This document shows positions 23,543 to 31,996 of a stretch of DNA of 34,115 bases, one piece after another. Every line of letters begins with the position of its first letter. Position 1 is the first letter of the stretch. The stretch comes from Candidatus Coprocola pullicola (GTDB lineage: Bacteria > Bacillota > Clostridia > Lachnospirales > Anaerotignaceae), in assembly GCA_018715395.1 (NCBI GenBank), contig DVLQ01000149.1, positions 1-34,115 of the forward strand, written 5' to 3'. The translations under genes and the position numbers were made by a program. The notes below the pieces were generated by a model that saw nothing but the letters and a program-made list of their open reading frames with translations, was not told the DNA's origin and did no database searches.

Positions 23543-24118
23543 TTACTGCTGTGGGTTTTGAAATTCTTCTGCTTCATATCCATTTTCTTTTTCAGAAATA
23601 ATTTCATTTTTGTCCAGCAGTTCAATTTCTGCATATAATAACAATTTTACACGAGTTTTCATCAATTCATATCGGCTTTCCAATCTATGTATATCTTGCT
23701 CCAATTCAAAAGCTCGTGTTCTGGCGCTGCCAATAATTTCTTCTGCTTTTGCAACAGCGCTTTCTGTAATTTGCGCTGCTGCTGCTCTTGCATTTTCTTT
23801 TGTTTCTTCTGCTACTCTTTCTGCCAATGTCAGCGTTTTGGCCAATGCTTTTTCAATAGACTGACTTGTTTGCTGTGGCGACATTTGCGGCGCCGGTATC
23901 TGTGGAGCTGTCTGCTGCACTTTTGGTACAGGAGCTGTCATTTGTGTGGCGCCACTATTTGCTAAATTATTTAGTTTCATTTTCAATTCTCTGTTTTCAC
24001 GAAACAACTGCTCATAATCCACATAAATTTCATCTAAAAATCGGTCGACTTCCTCCGGAGAATAACCTACCGCAACCTTTTTAAACTCCTTATCTTCAAT
24101 ATCAGATGGTCTAATCAC
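23543..24118 (-). CDS. divIVA: DivIVA domain protein
   Basis: DivIVA binds curved membranes at septa and poles and recruits division and sporulation proteins. The 191-residue protein begins with the conserved DivIVA N-terminal domain (SDIEDKEFKKVAVGYSPEEV, DRFLDEIYVDYE), has a Pro/Gln-rich linker (about 62-95) and a C-terminal coiled coil (about 100-170). The GTG at 24118 is preferred: AAGGGGG precedes it by nine bases and the product starts IRPSDIEDKEF as in other DivIVA proteins. The frame is open further upstream but runs into ylmH. Confidence 0.94.
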   Translation of the reverse strand: MIRPSDIEDKEFKKVAVGYSPEEVDRFLDEIYVDYEQLFRENRELKMKLNNLANSGATQMTAPVPKVQQTAPQIPAPQMSPQQTSQSIEKALAKTLTLAERVAEETKENARAAAAQITESAVAKAEEIIGSARTRAFELEQDIHRLESRYELMKTRVKLLLYAEIELLDKNEIISEKENGYEAEEFQNPQQ

Positions 24119-24150
24119 GAAATAAATCCCCCTTACTACAACAAAGGCAG

Positions 24151-24939
24151 TTACTTCTCCTGCCCCACTGTCACACAAATTCTATCTTTTTTTGTCATGC
24201 CGCCTATTTCAAACAATTTGACACGTCCAAAGCCTCTTATGGATATCATATCTCCCTCTTTGAGCAAAATAGAAGGGCTTGTTATGGTACTCCAATTTAC
24301 CTGTACTTTTTCCCCTTTAATAAGGGCTTGTACTTTGGCTCTTGACAAATGAAAGCCGCCTCCTGCTACTGCATCCAAGCGCAGGGAAGCAACTGTCATA
24401 GTACGATATTGCCACTGCTTTTGAGGCAATATCACTGAAAAAACATCACTAACAGACGTTTTTACATTTGTATGGGAAACTTTTTGCAATGCCGCACAAA
24501 CATATTCTGCCAATTCTTGATGAATATAGCATATTGTTTCTTCTTCCAAAAGCAAAATATCTCCTACTTTACTTCTGTCTATCCCCAGACCAAGTATAGA
24601 ACCTAAATAATCTCTATGACTTAAATCTTTTTGTCCAAACTTTTTATTTTTTGTAATATGTATTGCTTTGATGGGAAAATCTTCTTCACTCAGATGCATA
24701 TACTCCGGTGCAAAAGCTAGCATACGCCTTTCACAGTCAGTATTTCCTCCAAAAGCCATTACTTGTAAATCTCTTATATATTTTACTTTTTCCAAAAAAA
24801 TACCATTTTTCCCTTTGTCTATAAAATCCGTTGTGGTTTTTTTATGATTTTTTTGACTGCTTTTTGCTGCATCTAACACTTTTGCAAACAAAAGCCTTTC
24901 TTGGGGAGACATTTGTTTGAGCAATTCCTCTTTTTGCAA
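24151..24939 (-). CDS. ylmH: YlmH, S4-domain RNA-binding protein
   Basis: A 262-residue YlmH protein: an N-terminal region with FAKVLDAAKSSQKNHKKTTT and GNTDCERRMLAF, and a C-terminal S4 RNA-binding domain (about 180-245: LRLDAVAGGGFHLSRAKVQ, ALIKGEKVQVNW). In B. subtilis YlmH has been linked to ribosome-associated quality control (poly-alanine tailing), and in pneumococcus to division. The start is a TTG at 24939 with AAAGGAGG just upstream; no ATG fits better. Confidence 0.93.
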   Translation of the reverse strand: MQKEELLKQMSPQERLLFAKVLDAAKSSQKNHKKTTTDFIDKGKNGIFLEKVKYIRDLQVMAFGGNTDCERRMLAFAPEYMHLSEEDFPIKAIHITKNKKFGQKDLSHRDYLGSILGLGIDRSKVGDILLLEEETICYIHQELAEYVCAALQKVSHTNVKTSVSDVFSVILPQKQWQYRTMTVASLRLDAVAGGGFHLSRAKVQALIKGEKVQVNWSTITSPSILLKEGDMISIRGFGRVKLFEIGGMTKKDRICVTVGQEK

Positions 24940-24951
24940 AGACTTCCTCCT

Positions 24952-25227
24952 TTAATAACCAATTAAAAAATTAAGCAGTAACATTCTAATAAAATATAAC
25001 AGTATCAGTGCAAAAACAGCCGAAAAGTCAAGCATCATACCGCCTAAAGGAGATTTATCCAATAAAGAGCGTATGGGCGCCAAAATCGGTTCTGTTAATG
25101 TATACAAAAGTTGTATAATGGGATTTCCCCGTCCAATTGGTATCCATGAAAGTATGACGCGCACAAATATCAAAAAATCCAGCAATCCAAAAAACATATC
25201 AACTGCTTGTATTAATATTATTCTCAT
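24952..25227 (-). CDS. YggT family membrane protein
   Basis: A 91-residue YggT protein with two hydrophobic segments (about residues 5-30 and 62-88) and the conserved linker SWIPIGRGNPIIQLLYTLTE followed by PILAPIR. YggT proteins of the division cluster (YlmG in B. subtilis) affect nucleoid and thylakoid/plastid division in other lineages; the function here is not defined. The ribosome binding site is weak. It ends 12 bases before ylmH. Confidence 0.92.
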   Translation of the reverse strand: MRIILIQAVDMFFGLLDFLIFVRVILSWIPIGRGNPIIQLLYTLTEPILAPIRSLLDKSPLGGMMLDFSAVFALILLYFIRMLLLNFLIGY

Positions 25228-25253
25228 ATAATTTGTTTTTCTTCCCTTCTTTA

Positions 25254-25808
25254 TTATTTATTGCTGGCCCAGGGGAACACAACACTTCTGCTTTTTAGTT
25301 CCTCTTTAAATTCACCAGAGATTTCCACATTTTCAGGCGCAATGATAAAAATATTATTTGCCACTCTTTGTATACTGCCTTCTAAAGAATAACAAGTACC
25401 GCTTAAAAAATCCATAATCCTTTGTGCAATAGGATACTCTACTCTTTCTAAGTTGACAACCACCGGTTTTTTTGTTTTGACTTGGTCACAAATCTGCTGT
25501 GCATCTTCGTAACATTCTGGCTGTATTACCACCACTTGCATCTGCACATTTGTGTTAATGCTGTAGACATTTGGATTTGTTCTGTTGCTTGTTGTAGAGC
25601 GTCTGCTGGGTGAGCTATATTCCGGTTCTCTATCACGGCTGACATCTCTTAAATGAGTTGTACGTCGTGTTTCACGAACAGGAGTAGTGTCCTCTTTTTC
25701 ATATTCATTATTTTCATCGTATTCATCATATTCACCATATTCATCATCGTATCCATCGTCATATTCACCAAACATCAAATCTCTTAACTTATCAAATACC
25801 TTTGCCAC
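25254..25808 (-). CDS. sepF: Cell division protein SepF
   Basis: SepF tethers FtsZ to the membrane and shapes the septum. The 184-residue protein has the N-terminal amphipathic helix (AKVFDKLRDLMFG), an acidic Tyr/Asp/Glu-rich linker (about 15-40) with a basic Arg-rich second part (about 44-78), and the C-terminal SepF domain (about 88-175: VVVIQPECYEDAQQICDQV, KKPVVVNLERV, RIMDFLSGTCYSLEGSI). The start is GTG at 25808 with AGGAGG ten bases upstream. Confidence 0.95.
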   Translation of the reverse strand: MAKVFDKLRDLMFGEYDDGYDDEYGEYDEYDENNEYEKEDTTPVRETRRTTHLRDVSRDREPEYSSPSRRSTTSNRTNPNVYSINTNVQMQVVVIQPECYEDAQQICDQVKTKKPVVVNLERVEYPIAQRIMDFLSGTCYSLEGSIQRVANNIFIIAPENVEISGEFKEELKSRSVVFPWASNK

Positions 25809-25857
25809 GTTACAAAATCCTCCTATATTTTATTTGACGCCATATCTATCCTTTTAT

Positions 25858-26559
25858 TTATTTTTGAGGATAAATTCTTCTGCCAAAAATGCTTGTCCCC
25901 ACTCTTACAATGGTCGCGCCTTCTTCAATGGCTACCTCAAAATCATTAGACATACCCATTGATAAAATATCCATATATACATTATCAATTTTTTCTGCAT
26001 TAATGTCAACTGATAATTGCTTCATTCTTCTGAAACATTCTCTGTTTTCTTCTGAATTTTCAACAAAAGGCGCTACTGTCATAAGTCCTCTTATGCAAAT
26101 GTTGTCTAAAAGAGCAATCTTTTGTATCAATGAAAGGGTATCCTCCGGTGCAACGCCAAACTTGCTTTCCTCTGCCGCCATGTTGACTTCTATTAAAATA
26201 TCCATCACTTTATTTGCTTTTTTCGCTCTTTTACTGATTTCTTCTGCCAGCTTTAAGCTCTCTACAGAATGAATCAATTTTACTTTATCAATAATATATT
26301 TTACCTTATTTGTTTGTAAATGTCCAATCAAATGCCATTTTACTTCTTCTCCCATAGGTTCATATTTTTCTAAAATCTCTTGTACTTTATTTTCTCCCAG
26401 TTCTTTTAAACCACACGCTACTGCTTCTTTGATACGTTCTACATCAATGGTTTTGCTGACAGCCAATAAAAGAATATCTTCTTTTTTTCTGCCGCTTCGT
26501 TGCGCCGCCGCTTCAATTCTTTTTTGAATCTGGTTTATGTTTTGCTGAATTTCTCCCAT
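25858..26559 (-). CDS. ylmE: YggS/YlmE family PLP homeostasis protein
   Basis: A 233-residue PLP-binding barrel protein without known enzyme activity that controls pyridoxal phosphate levels (COG0325). The PLP lysine is in LLAVSKT, followed by ELGENKVQE, HLIGHLQTNKVKYI, IEVNMAAEESKFG, GLMTVAP and MDILSMGMSNDFEVAIEEGA, all family signatures. GGAAGGGATGGG provides the ribosome binding site. It precedes sepF in the division cluster, the same order as in B. subtilis. Confidence 0.95.
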   Translation of the reverse strand: MGEIQQNINQIQKRIEAAAQRSGRKKEDILLLAVSKTIDVERIKEAVACGLKELGENKVQEILEKYEPMGEEVKWHLIGHLQTNKVKYIIDKVKLIHSVESLKLAEEISKRAKKANKVMDILIEVNMAAEESKFGVAPEDTLSLIQKIALLDNICIRGLMTVAPFVENSEENRECFRRMKQLSVDINAEKIDNVYMDILSMGMSNDFEVAIEEGATIVRVGTSIFGRRIYPQK

Positions 26560-26600
26560 CTTTTCCCATCCCTTCCTCAGAACGCTCTGATATTGCTATA

Positions 26601-28232
26601 TTAATATAATGTTTGATTTTCACCAATATTTTTTGCATCAGAAACAATTGTATCATAAGCTTGTAATTCATAAGAACTGCTTCCTGGACTGACGATAGTA
26701 TATTCTTCATTTTGTCCAATGATTGTAATAGCGGTAAATTTTGCTATGGAACTGTTTCCGACAAAAACCCCTTGCATCGTTTCTACTTCACTGATTGTAT
26801 AAGTGCCGGCATTTTCTCCAGTACCTTCTGCTATCACATCTCCTACTTTCAAACTGCTAAAGTCTTGTACAACATAGGCAAAACCCTCTGCTTCACTATA
26901 TCTTGTAAATTCCAATGCAACAAACTCTCCTTTTCCGTTTACCATTTTCAAAACCCCCTGTTCTCCCATAGTTTCCATCACACATTCAACAGGAATTTTC
27001 AAAACGGTTTTTTCTACAATAGCATTATTTGGTATTTTAATCCCTTCTAAAGAAGTACTTTGTACACGAAAGGAAATATTTCTTTGTCCAATAAAACTTA
27101 ATATATCTTGAGTAACCAAAAAAACAACTCTAGCTTCTTTTTCATTAACAGAAAGTTTCTGCACTGTCACAGGAATTCTTTTTTCTTCCTCTTTTACTGT
27201 TGTATATAAATATTTGGCGTCTCCTTCTTGCCAACCGCCAACAACCTCCGGTGGTAAATAAGAAACGATATACCAATGATTACTTGTTACAATTTTAAAA
27301 AGCACTTCATTTTCTTCTACAACGCCTGTTTTGGAAAGATATTTCGGCGTAATTTTTGTTGAAACTTGTTTTTGTTCTATAGAGTCTAAGTTTTCAGGAG
27401 TCAAAACACTTTCCTGCCCATCTATCTGAAAAGAAAGTATACCGCCTTGTTGCGCTTTTATAGTGGAAATACTTTTTTCCAACTGCTGTTGATATTGGCT
27501 TTTTTCTTGAGAAAGTTGTTGAACGCTATCTACATTTTCTGTCAGCCAAATTTCTGTTCTTTGATTCATCTCAGAAGAAATTTGATTTTTTAAAGAAGCA
27601 ATATCCATGATATTTTCTTCCATAAACTTTCCGTTATAAGCTCCTATGAGTTGATCAATATTGCTTTCAATTCTTGAAACATCTTCTTGAAAAATGGAAA
27701 GGTCGCTGCGTTTTTGTAAATTTTTTAAAATATCTTTATCAATATTATTTATTTTTTCTTCTATAATTTGAGAGGTTTCTTCATCTCTTATTGTACATAT
27801 TATTTCATTTTTAGGAACCTTTTCCAATTCTGAATAAGCATATGTAGGCATACCTGCTCTATCGCTTGTAACAGTATACTCTTCTCTTACAATCAAACCT
27901 TCCAATGTAGAAGGACTTTCTATACTACCATAGGTTACTACCTCTACAGGTATAGAAGGCTTGTTTAAAAACACCCATATATAACCGCAAAGATACATTG
28001 TAAAAAGCAAAAATACAATAATTGTAAGCGCTTTATAGCTTCTTTTGGGTGCAGGTAATTTTCTATTAACTGTATTTTTCCTTTTTTTACGACTCATAGG
28101 TATCTGATGTTTTTGAACAGATTTAGACGGTACTTTTTTTCTATTTTGCTGTATTTTGGTTTTACTTTGATTTTGGTTTCCTATTTTTCTCTTTTGAGGT
28201 CTTCTTTTTCTTTTAGAAGCGCTTTCTGCCAT
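26601..28232 (-). CDS. HlyD-like membrane adaptor protein
   Basis: A 543-residue protein with a very basic cytoplasmic N-terminus (1-65, many Lys/Arg), one membrane segment (about 66-89) and a large extracytoplasmic part. That part has a barrel-sandwich (lipoyl-like) start (about 95-150), a coiled coil (about 155-275) and a second half with WYIVSYLPPEVVGGWQEGDA, the layout of HlyD/RND-type periplasmic adaptor proteins. No ABC transporter partner is in the window. It is the first gene of the division cluster, with its own promoter (28272-28300) and a strong ribosome binding site (AAAGGAGGG). A role in envelope assembly at the septum is only a guess from position. Confidence 0.8.
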   Translation of the reverse strand: MAESASKRKRRPQKRKIGNQNQSKTKIQQNRKKVPSKSVQKHQIPMSRKKRKNTVNRKLPAPKRSYKALTIIVFLLFTMYLCGYIWVFLNKPSIPVEVVTYGSIESPSTLEGLIVREEYTVTSDRAGMPTYAYSELEKVPKNEIICTIRDEETSQIIEEKINNIDKDILKNLQKRSDLSIFQEDVSRIESNIDQLIGAYNGKFMEENIMDIASLKNQISSEMNQRTEIWLTENVDSVQQLSQEKSQYQQQLEKSISTIKAQQGGILSFQIDGQESVLTPENLDSIEQKQVSTKITPKYLSKTGVVEENEVLFKIVTSNHWYIVSYLPPEVVGGWQEGDAKYLYTTVKEEEKRIPVTVQKLSVNEKEARVVFLVTQDILSFIGQRNISFRVQSTSLEGIKIPNNAIVEKTVLKIPVECVMETMGEQGVLKMVNGKGEFVALEFTRYSEAEGFAYVVQDFSSLKVGDVIAEGTGENAGTYTISEVETMQGVFVGNSSIAKFTAITIIGQNEEYTIVSPGSSSYELQAYDTIVSDAKNIGENQTLY

Positions 28233-28271
28233 AAATACCCTCCTTTACATTGCGTATTTTGGCATTTCCTT

Positions 28272-28300
28272 ATTATAACGTATTTTTTTGCATAGGTAAA
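28272..28300 (-). promoter_or_regulatory. Sigma-A promoter of the division operon
   Basis: On the minus strand TTTACC (28295-28300) and TATAAT (28272-28277, perfect) are 17 bases apart, about 35 bases before the HlyD-like gene. It probably drives the genes down to divIVA, and by read-through aroB, lspA, rluD, pyrB/C-like, smc and ftsY. Confidence 0.7.
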
Positions 28301-28570
28301 CCCAAAATTACAAAAATATGACAAATTTTTAATAAATCTTTACAAAAACATTTTGTTTTTTTCATATACTGAATATATTGTTAAAAATTGGTACAACAAA
28401 AAGAGTATTTTTCAAATATTTTACTTCATTTCTTTTCTATCTTACAAATACCAAATTGATACAATTATTACCTTTATACCATATCTTTTCTCTTTATTAA
28501 AAGAAAAATTCGTTTTTTTCTACAGATTCTTTTTTTGTATACAAAACAAAAGCATATCATGGCTTATTTT
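28301..28570. other. Divergent intergenic region
   Basis: With the flanking promoters, about 390 AT-rich bases separate the divergent HlyD-like gene and spoIVA. Apart from those two promoters I see no gene, RNA or repeat. Confidence 0.5.
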
Positions 28571-28598
28571 TTCATATACTACATTGTATGGATACATT
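28571..28598 (+). promoter_or_regulatory. Candidate sigma-E promoter of spoIVA
   Basis: TTCATAT (28571-28577) and GATACATT (28591-28598) resemble the sigma-E -35 (ATA-containing) and -10 (CATACA.T) elements with 13 bases between them. They end 22 bases before the spoIVA ATG. spoIVA is a mother-cell sigma-E gene in B. subtilis and C. difficile. Confidence 0.5.
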
Positions 28599-28620
28599 TA
28601 TAACAAAAGGAGGACTTACT

Positions 28621-30099
28621 ATGGAACAATATGATATCTATAAAGATATTGCGCAACGTACAGACGGCTGTGTCTACTTAGGCATTGTTGGACCTGTTCG
28701 TACCGGAAAATCAACATTTATTAAGCGTTTTATGGATTTACTTGTACTGCCAAATATCGAAAACACCTATGCCAGAGAACGAGCACAAGATGAATTGCCT
28801 CAGTCCGCCTCCGGTAAAAATATTATGACAACAGAACCAAAATTCGTTCCAAATGAAGCAGTGGGCATTACAGTAGGAGATGATGTTCATTTAAAAGTTC
28901 GTATGATTGACTGTGTCGGTTACATTGTTCCCGGATCAGAAGGTCATATGGAAGACGAACAGCCTCGTATGGTAAATACGCCTTGGTCTAAAGACGCTAT
29001 GCCTTTTTTAGAAGCGGCAGAACTTGGTACAAAAAAAGTTATTACAGACCATTCTACAATCGGTATTGTCATTACTACTGACGGCACTGTAACAGACTTG
29101 CCAAGACAAAATTATGAAGAAGCCGAAGAACGCGTCATTAATGAATTAAAAGAAATCGGAAAACCTTTTATCGTATTACTAAACACTGCCAGACCTTATA
29201 GCGATGAAACCCTTGCATTGCAAGAAGCATTGTCGGAAAAATACGGCGTTACGGTACTGCCTGTCAACTGCGCTCAGCTAAAAAGCGAAGATATCAAATC
29301 CATATTAGAAAAAGTACTTTATGAATTTCCCATGCGAGAAATTCGATTCCATTTTCCTACTTGGATTGAAACATTAGACGAAAATCATTGGCTAAAACAA
29401 AGTATTGTAAACAGTTTAAAAGGTTTCATGCATTCTGTAGAAAAGCTGACCAATGTAAAAGAAAATTTAAACACATTAGAACAAAATGATTACATAAAAA
29501 AAGCATATACAGATGGTATTATGCTCGGAGAAGGCGCTATTGACATTGCCCTTTCTGTAGACGACAGCTTGTTTTTCAAAATATTAAGCGAAACCATTGA
29601 TATGCCCATTGAAAATGATTCTCAGTTAATTTCTACCATAAAAATGCTTTCTGACGTCAAAAAGAAATATGATAAAATCGCATGTGCGTTAGATGACGTC
29701 AAAAGAAAAGGGTACGGCGTGGTATCTCCTGTATTTGAAGAAATCAAACTGGAACAGCCGGAAGTATTTAAACAGGGTTCTCGTTTTGGCATTAAACTAA
29801 AGGCAAAAGGAGAATCTATTCATATGATTAAGGCTGATATTGAAACAGAAGTATCTCCTATCATAGGCAATGAAGAACAATCCAAAGAATTCATAGACAG
29901 TCTTATACAAGACTATGATGTGGACCCTCAAAAAATATGGGATTTAAACATATTTGGCAGAACGCTTCATTCTATGGTAAGCGATGGTATGCAAAATAAA
30001 ATTTATAGAATGCCGGAAGAAGCACAAATGAAATTGCAAGAAACACTGCAAAAAATTGTAAACGAAGGAAGCGGAGGACTTATCTGTATCATACTATAA
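28621..30099 (+). CDS. spoIVA: Stage IV sporulation protein A, spore coat ATPase
   Basis: SpoIVA polymerises, using ATP hydrolysis, into the basement layer of the spore coat around the forespore. The 492-residue protein equals the B. subtilis length and is highly conserved: Walker A GPVRTGKS (24-31), the region VRMIDCVGYIVPGSEG, and the C-terminal RFGIKLKAKGESIHMIKADI and IVNEGSGGLICIIL end. The ATG at 28621 is used because AAAGGAGG precedes it by seven bases; an ATG 11 codons upstream has no site. It is a single-gene unit, divergent from the division operon and ended by a bidirectional terminator. Confidence 0.98.
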   Translation: MEQYDIYKDIAQRTDGCVYLGIVGPVRTGKSTFIKRFMDLLVLPNIENTYARERAQDELPQSASGKNIMTTEPKFVPNEAVGITVGDDVHLKVRMIDCVGYIVPGSEGHMEDEQPRMVNTPWSKDAMPFLEAAELGTKKVITDHSTIGIVITTDGTVTDLPRQNYEEAEERVINELKEIGKPFIVLLNTARPYSDETLALQEALSEKYGVTVLPVNCAQLKSEDIKSILEKVLYEFPMREIRFHFPTWIETLDENHWLKQSIVNSLKGFMHSVEKLTNVKENLNTLEQNDYIKKAYTDGIMLGEGAIDIALSVDDSLFFKILSETIDMPIENDSQLISTIKMLSDVKKKYDKIACALDDVKRKGYGVVSPVFEEIKLEQPEVFKQGSRFGIKLKAKGESIHMIKADIETEVSPIIGNEEQSKEFIDSLIQDYDVDPQKIWDLNIFGRTLHSMVSDGMQNKIYRMPEEAQMKLQETLQKIVNEGSGGLICIIL

Positions 30100-30148
30100 C
30101 AAAAATCACACTGCAAAAGATATCGCCTTTTTTTATTATTTGGTTAAA

Positions 30149-30201
30149 AAAAAGCAGAAGCTTTCATACTCTTTTCAGCGTTATAAAGTCTTCTGCTTTT
30201 T
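30149..30201. terminator. Bidirectional terminator after spoIVA
   Basis: AAAAAGCAGAAG (5' arm) and CTTCTGCTTTTT (3' arm) form a 12-bp stem, with an inner CTTT/AAAG pairing in the loop. T-runs follow on both strands (five on plus, eight on minus). It ends spoIVA and the converging TlpA-like operon. Confidence 0.8.
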
Positions 30202-30221
30202 CTATTTCCATTACCGTCTTT

Positions 30222-30350
30222 TTAAAAAAATTGCTGAAATAACATCGCCACCTCCCCACGAAAAATGCTATATGCCAATAATACACAACCTATTGCTATC
30301 AAAAGCATACCTATTGTACTTTTTGTCAAAAATTTTTGTTTGTTACTCAT
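30222..30350 (-). CDS. Small single-pass membrane peptide, 42 residues
   Basis: An ATG at 30350 lies inside the last codons of the TlpA-like gene (reading ATGAGTAA) and opens a 42-codon frame ending with TAA at 30222. The peptide has a basic N-terminus (MSNKQKFLTKS), one membrane segment (TIGMLLIAIGCVLLAYSIF) and a short tail RGEVAMLFQQFF. Its position after a TlpA-like gene and the RGEV segment recall the small CD1871A-type proteins of Clostridia. Those normally continue into a cysteine-pair tail, which is absent here. Overlap suggests translational coupling. It is too short for motif-based proof. Confidence 0.55.
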   Translation of the reverse strand: MSNKQKFLTKSTIGMLLIAIGCVLLAYSIFRGEVAMLFQQFF

Positions 30351-31440
30351 TTTGCGCTGCTCCTTTCCATGCATTCCATTCTTGTTCAATAATTTCAATC
30401 CAATCTTGTTTGGGTCTTGCGCCTAAATAGTATTTTCCTATAATATTGCCTTGCTTATCTACAAAAAATGTTTCCGGAAAAGTTGTACTTCCTTTTAGCC
30501 TGCCTTGCATTAAAACAGCATCCGGCACAATAAAATCATATGTGACGCCTAACTGCTGATGTAATTGCTTTGCTTTTTCTATCACTTCCGGCTCTATGGC
30601 GTCTTGTTGCATTGCATCATAAACAATCCCTATGACTTGAACAGATTTTTGTTGCATTTCATTTTTCACTTTCTCCAGTTGGGGAATTTGTTGTATACAA
30701 GGAGAACTATCTGTTGTAAATACATTGACCAATGTTAAATCATAGTTTGCAAAAATATCTTTTGTCACAGCATTGCCATATATATTCACTGTTTGAAAAT
30801 CTCCTATATTTTCCTGCATTTTTCTTGCTTGTGCAAAAATACTTACGCCTTGTTCAAACGGTGTCATATCGTATATTGTTACAAGGGTTTTACGAAATCT
30901 TTCTACTGCTTGCTGTGCCTGTGAGATATCATTGCTGCTAATATAATACTGCCATGTACCATCCGGCGTTTCGCCTATATTTTTGTTTTCAGAACAATTT
31001 GTTAATACCGAAATATCTGTTGTTTCCAAAACACTTCTTTTATAAACTCCCACCGAACCCAAACGCTGTGCATTTTCTCTCCACAGTTTCACTTCTTCTG
31101 TACTATGAAATGTCTTTGCCCTATCTTCTTTTGGTACAAACAAAATGACTTGTCTGGCATACAACAATTCTTGTGTCGTTTGGTCGTAGCCTGCATCTAA
31201 ATACATCATTAAACTTCCTTGTTCCAGCGCTTCATCTATTTCCTTTCCTAGACTAAAACGCATTCCCAAATAATCATATACATATTCTTGCTGAAGTGGC
31301 ATAGAAAATGCCGACAATTTATAGGCTTCTGTTTTTTCTTGTGTCGACTGCATTTGCTGTTGTGTTGCAATTTCTTGGCAGCCTGATAATAACATCACCA
31401 CAAAACAAAGTAACATCATTTTTTGAAAACATTTTTTCAT
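30343..31440 (-). CDS. TlpA/ResA-like thioredoxin-fold lipoprotein, SxxC active site
   Basis: A 365-residue lipoprotein: signal peptide with lipobox LLSGC (lipidated Cys21), a central region without recognised domain (about 40-205), and a C-terminal TlpA-like thioredoxin fold (about 212-355). The redox motif reads VNVFTTDSSPC where TlpA proteins have VNFWA.WC.PC, so the first cysteine is Ser245 and only Cys248 remains. The cis-proline is present in TTFPETFFVD (Pro322). Such a protein cannot form an intramolecular disulfide and would act, if at all, as a monothiol or non-redox protein. GAGGAG precedes the ATG by about 11 bases. It shares an operon with the small membrane peptide at 30222-30350. 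Confidence 0.85.
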   Translation of the reverse strand: MKKCFQKMMLLCFVVMLLSGCQEIATQQQMQSTQEKTEAYKLSAFSMPLQQEYVYDYLGMRFSLGKEIDEALEQGSLMMYLDAGYDQTTQELLYARQVILFVPKEDRAKTFHSTEEVKLWRENAQRLGSVGVYKRSVLETTDISVLTNCSENKNIGETPDGTWQYYISSNDISQAQQAVERFRKTLVTIYDMTPFEQGVSIFAQARKMQENIGDFQTVNIYGNAVTKDIFANYDLTLVNVFTTDSSPCIQQIPQLEKVKNEMQQKSVQVIGIVYDAMQQDAIEPEVIEKAKQLHQQLGVTYDFIVPDAVLMQGRLKGSTTFPETFFVDKQGNIIGKYYLGARPKQDWIEIIEQEWNAWKGAAQNE

Positions 31441-31768
31441 CAGTGATTATTCTCCTCTTTTATGATTGTCTTCTATATTTATTATCGTCCAAAATATGAT
31501 AAATGTAATACAAATTAAAATAATATTTGGACAAGTCTTAAAATAATTTTTTTTTTAAATTTTTTATAAAACTGCTCAAAAAAAATTTATACACCTCATT
31601 TTTCTATTTTAACTGCTATTTTCTGTTGAAATAATAGTCAACCTAAGCAGTGATAATTTAACGTCATGCAGTTTGACAAAATCATTGCCAATGATATAGT
31701 GCGGCATGGAAACAGACATGGAAATATAATAAAAAAACCGAAAACGTTGCGCTTAGGCAATCAGAGGC
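31441..31768. other. Intergenic region with possible structured RNA
   Basis: AT-rich up to about 31630, where the TlpA-like promoter should lie. Then comes a segment closed by CCTAAGC (31642-31648) and GCTTAGG (31751-31757) that contains small hairpins GTCA/TGAC and ATCATT/AATGAT (31681-31695). A 39-codon frame (31666-31785) overlaps it without a ribosome binding site. No known riboswitch class recognised. Confidence 0.3.
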
Positions 31769-31996
31769 ATGATGAAACAAGTTAATACAGCTTTGAATAG
31801 TATAACAGCTGGTTTTATGGGAATTTTTATTGGACATGGTGCATATTTATGTTGAGATTTTCATGCACATTCCAGTTTGTATACAATGCAATCTGCTCCT
31901 TGGTATACTGACATTTTGATACATGCTATCTTTACTTTCATTGTACTGATAGCATGTATGGTAGAAAAGATTATTGTCATAAAAATTAAAAAATAA
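31769..31996 (+). pseudogene. Small membrane protein gene with in-frame TGA
   Basis: From ATG 31769 a 75-codon frame runs to TAA 31994-31996 and is interrupted by TGA at 31853-31855. The parts read MMKQVNTALNSITAGFMGIF and later MQSAPWYTDILIHAIFTFIV followed by LIACMVEKII. This gives one membrane segment near each end, like small Lachnospirales membrane proteins of unknown function. TGA sits where a Trp codon would fit (between Cys and Asp), so a single TGG to TGA change is the simplest explanation. Intact genes in the window use TGA as a stop, so recoding is unlikely. Confidence 0.55.

Noticed and set aside
22378-23634. Longer N-terminal extension for aroB
   Set aside because: The extension overlaps divIVA and the hairpin between the genes; the ATG at 23463 has a perfect ribosome binding site and gives the normal AroB length.
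28353-28634. Open frame upstream of spoIVA
   Set aside because: Overlaps the spoIVA promoter and start region, and its Phe/Tyr/Ile-rich translation resembles no protein.
31769-31996. TGA as selenocysteine or tryptophan recoding
   Set aside because: Intact genes here (rimM, pyrB-like, DUF402) end with TGA, and I see no SECIS-like hairpin directly after this one; a point mutation is simpler.
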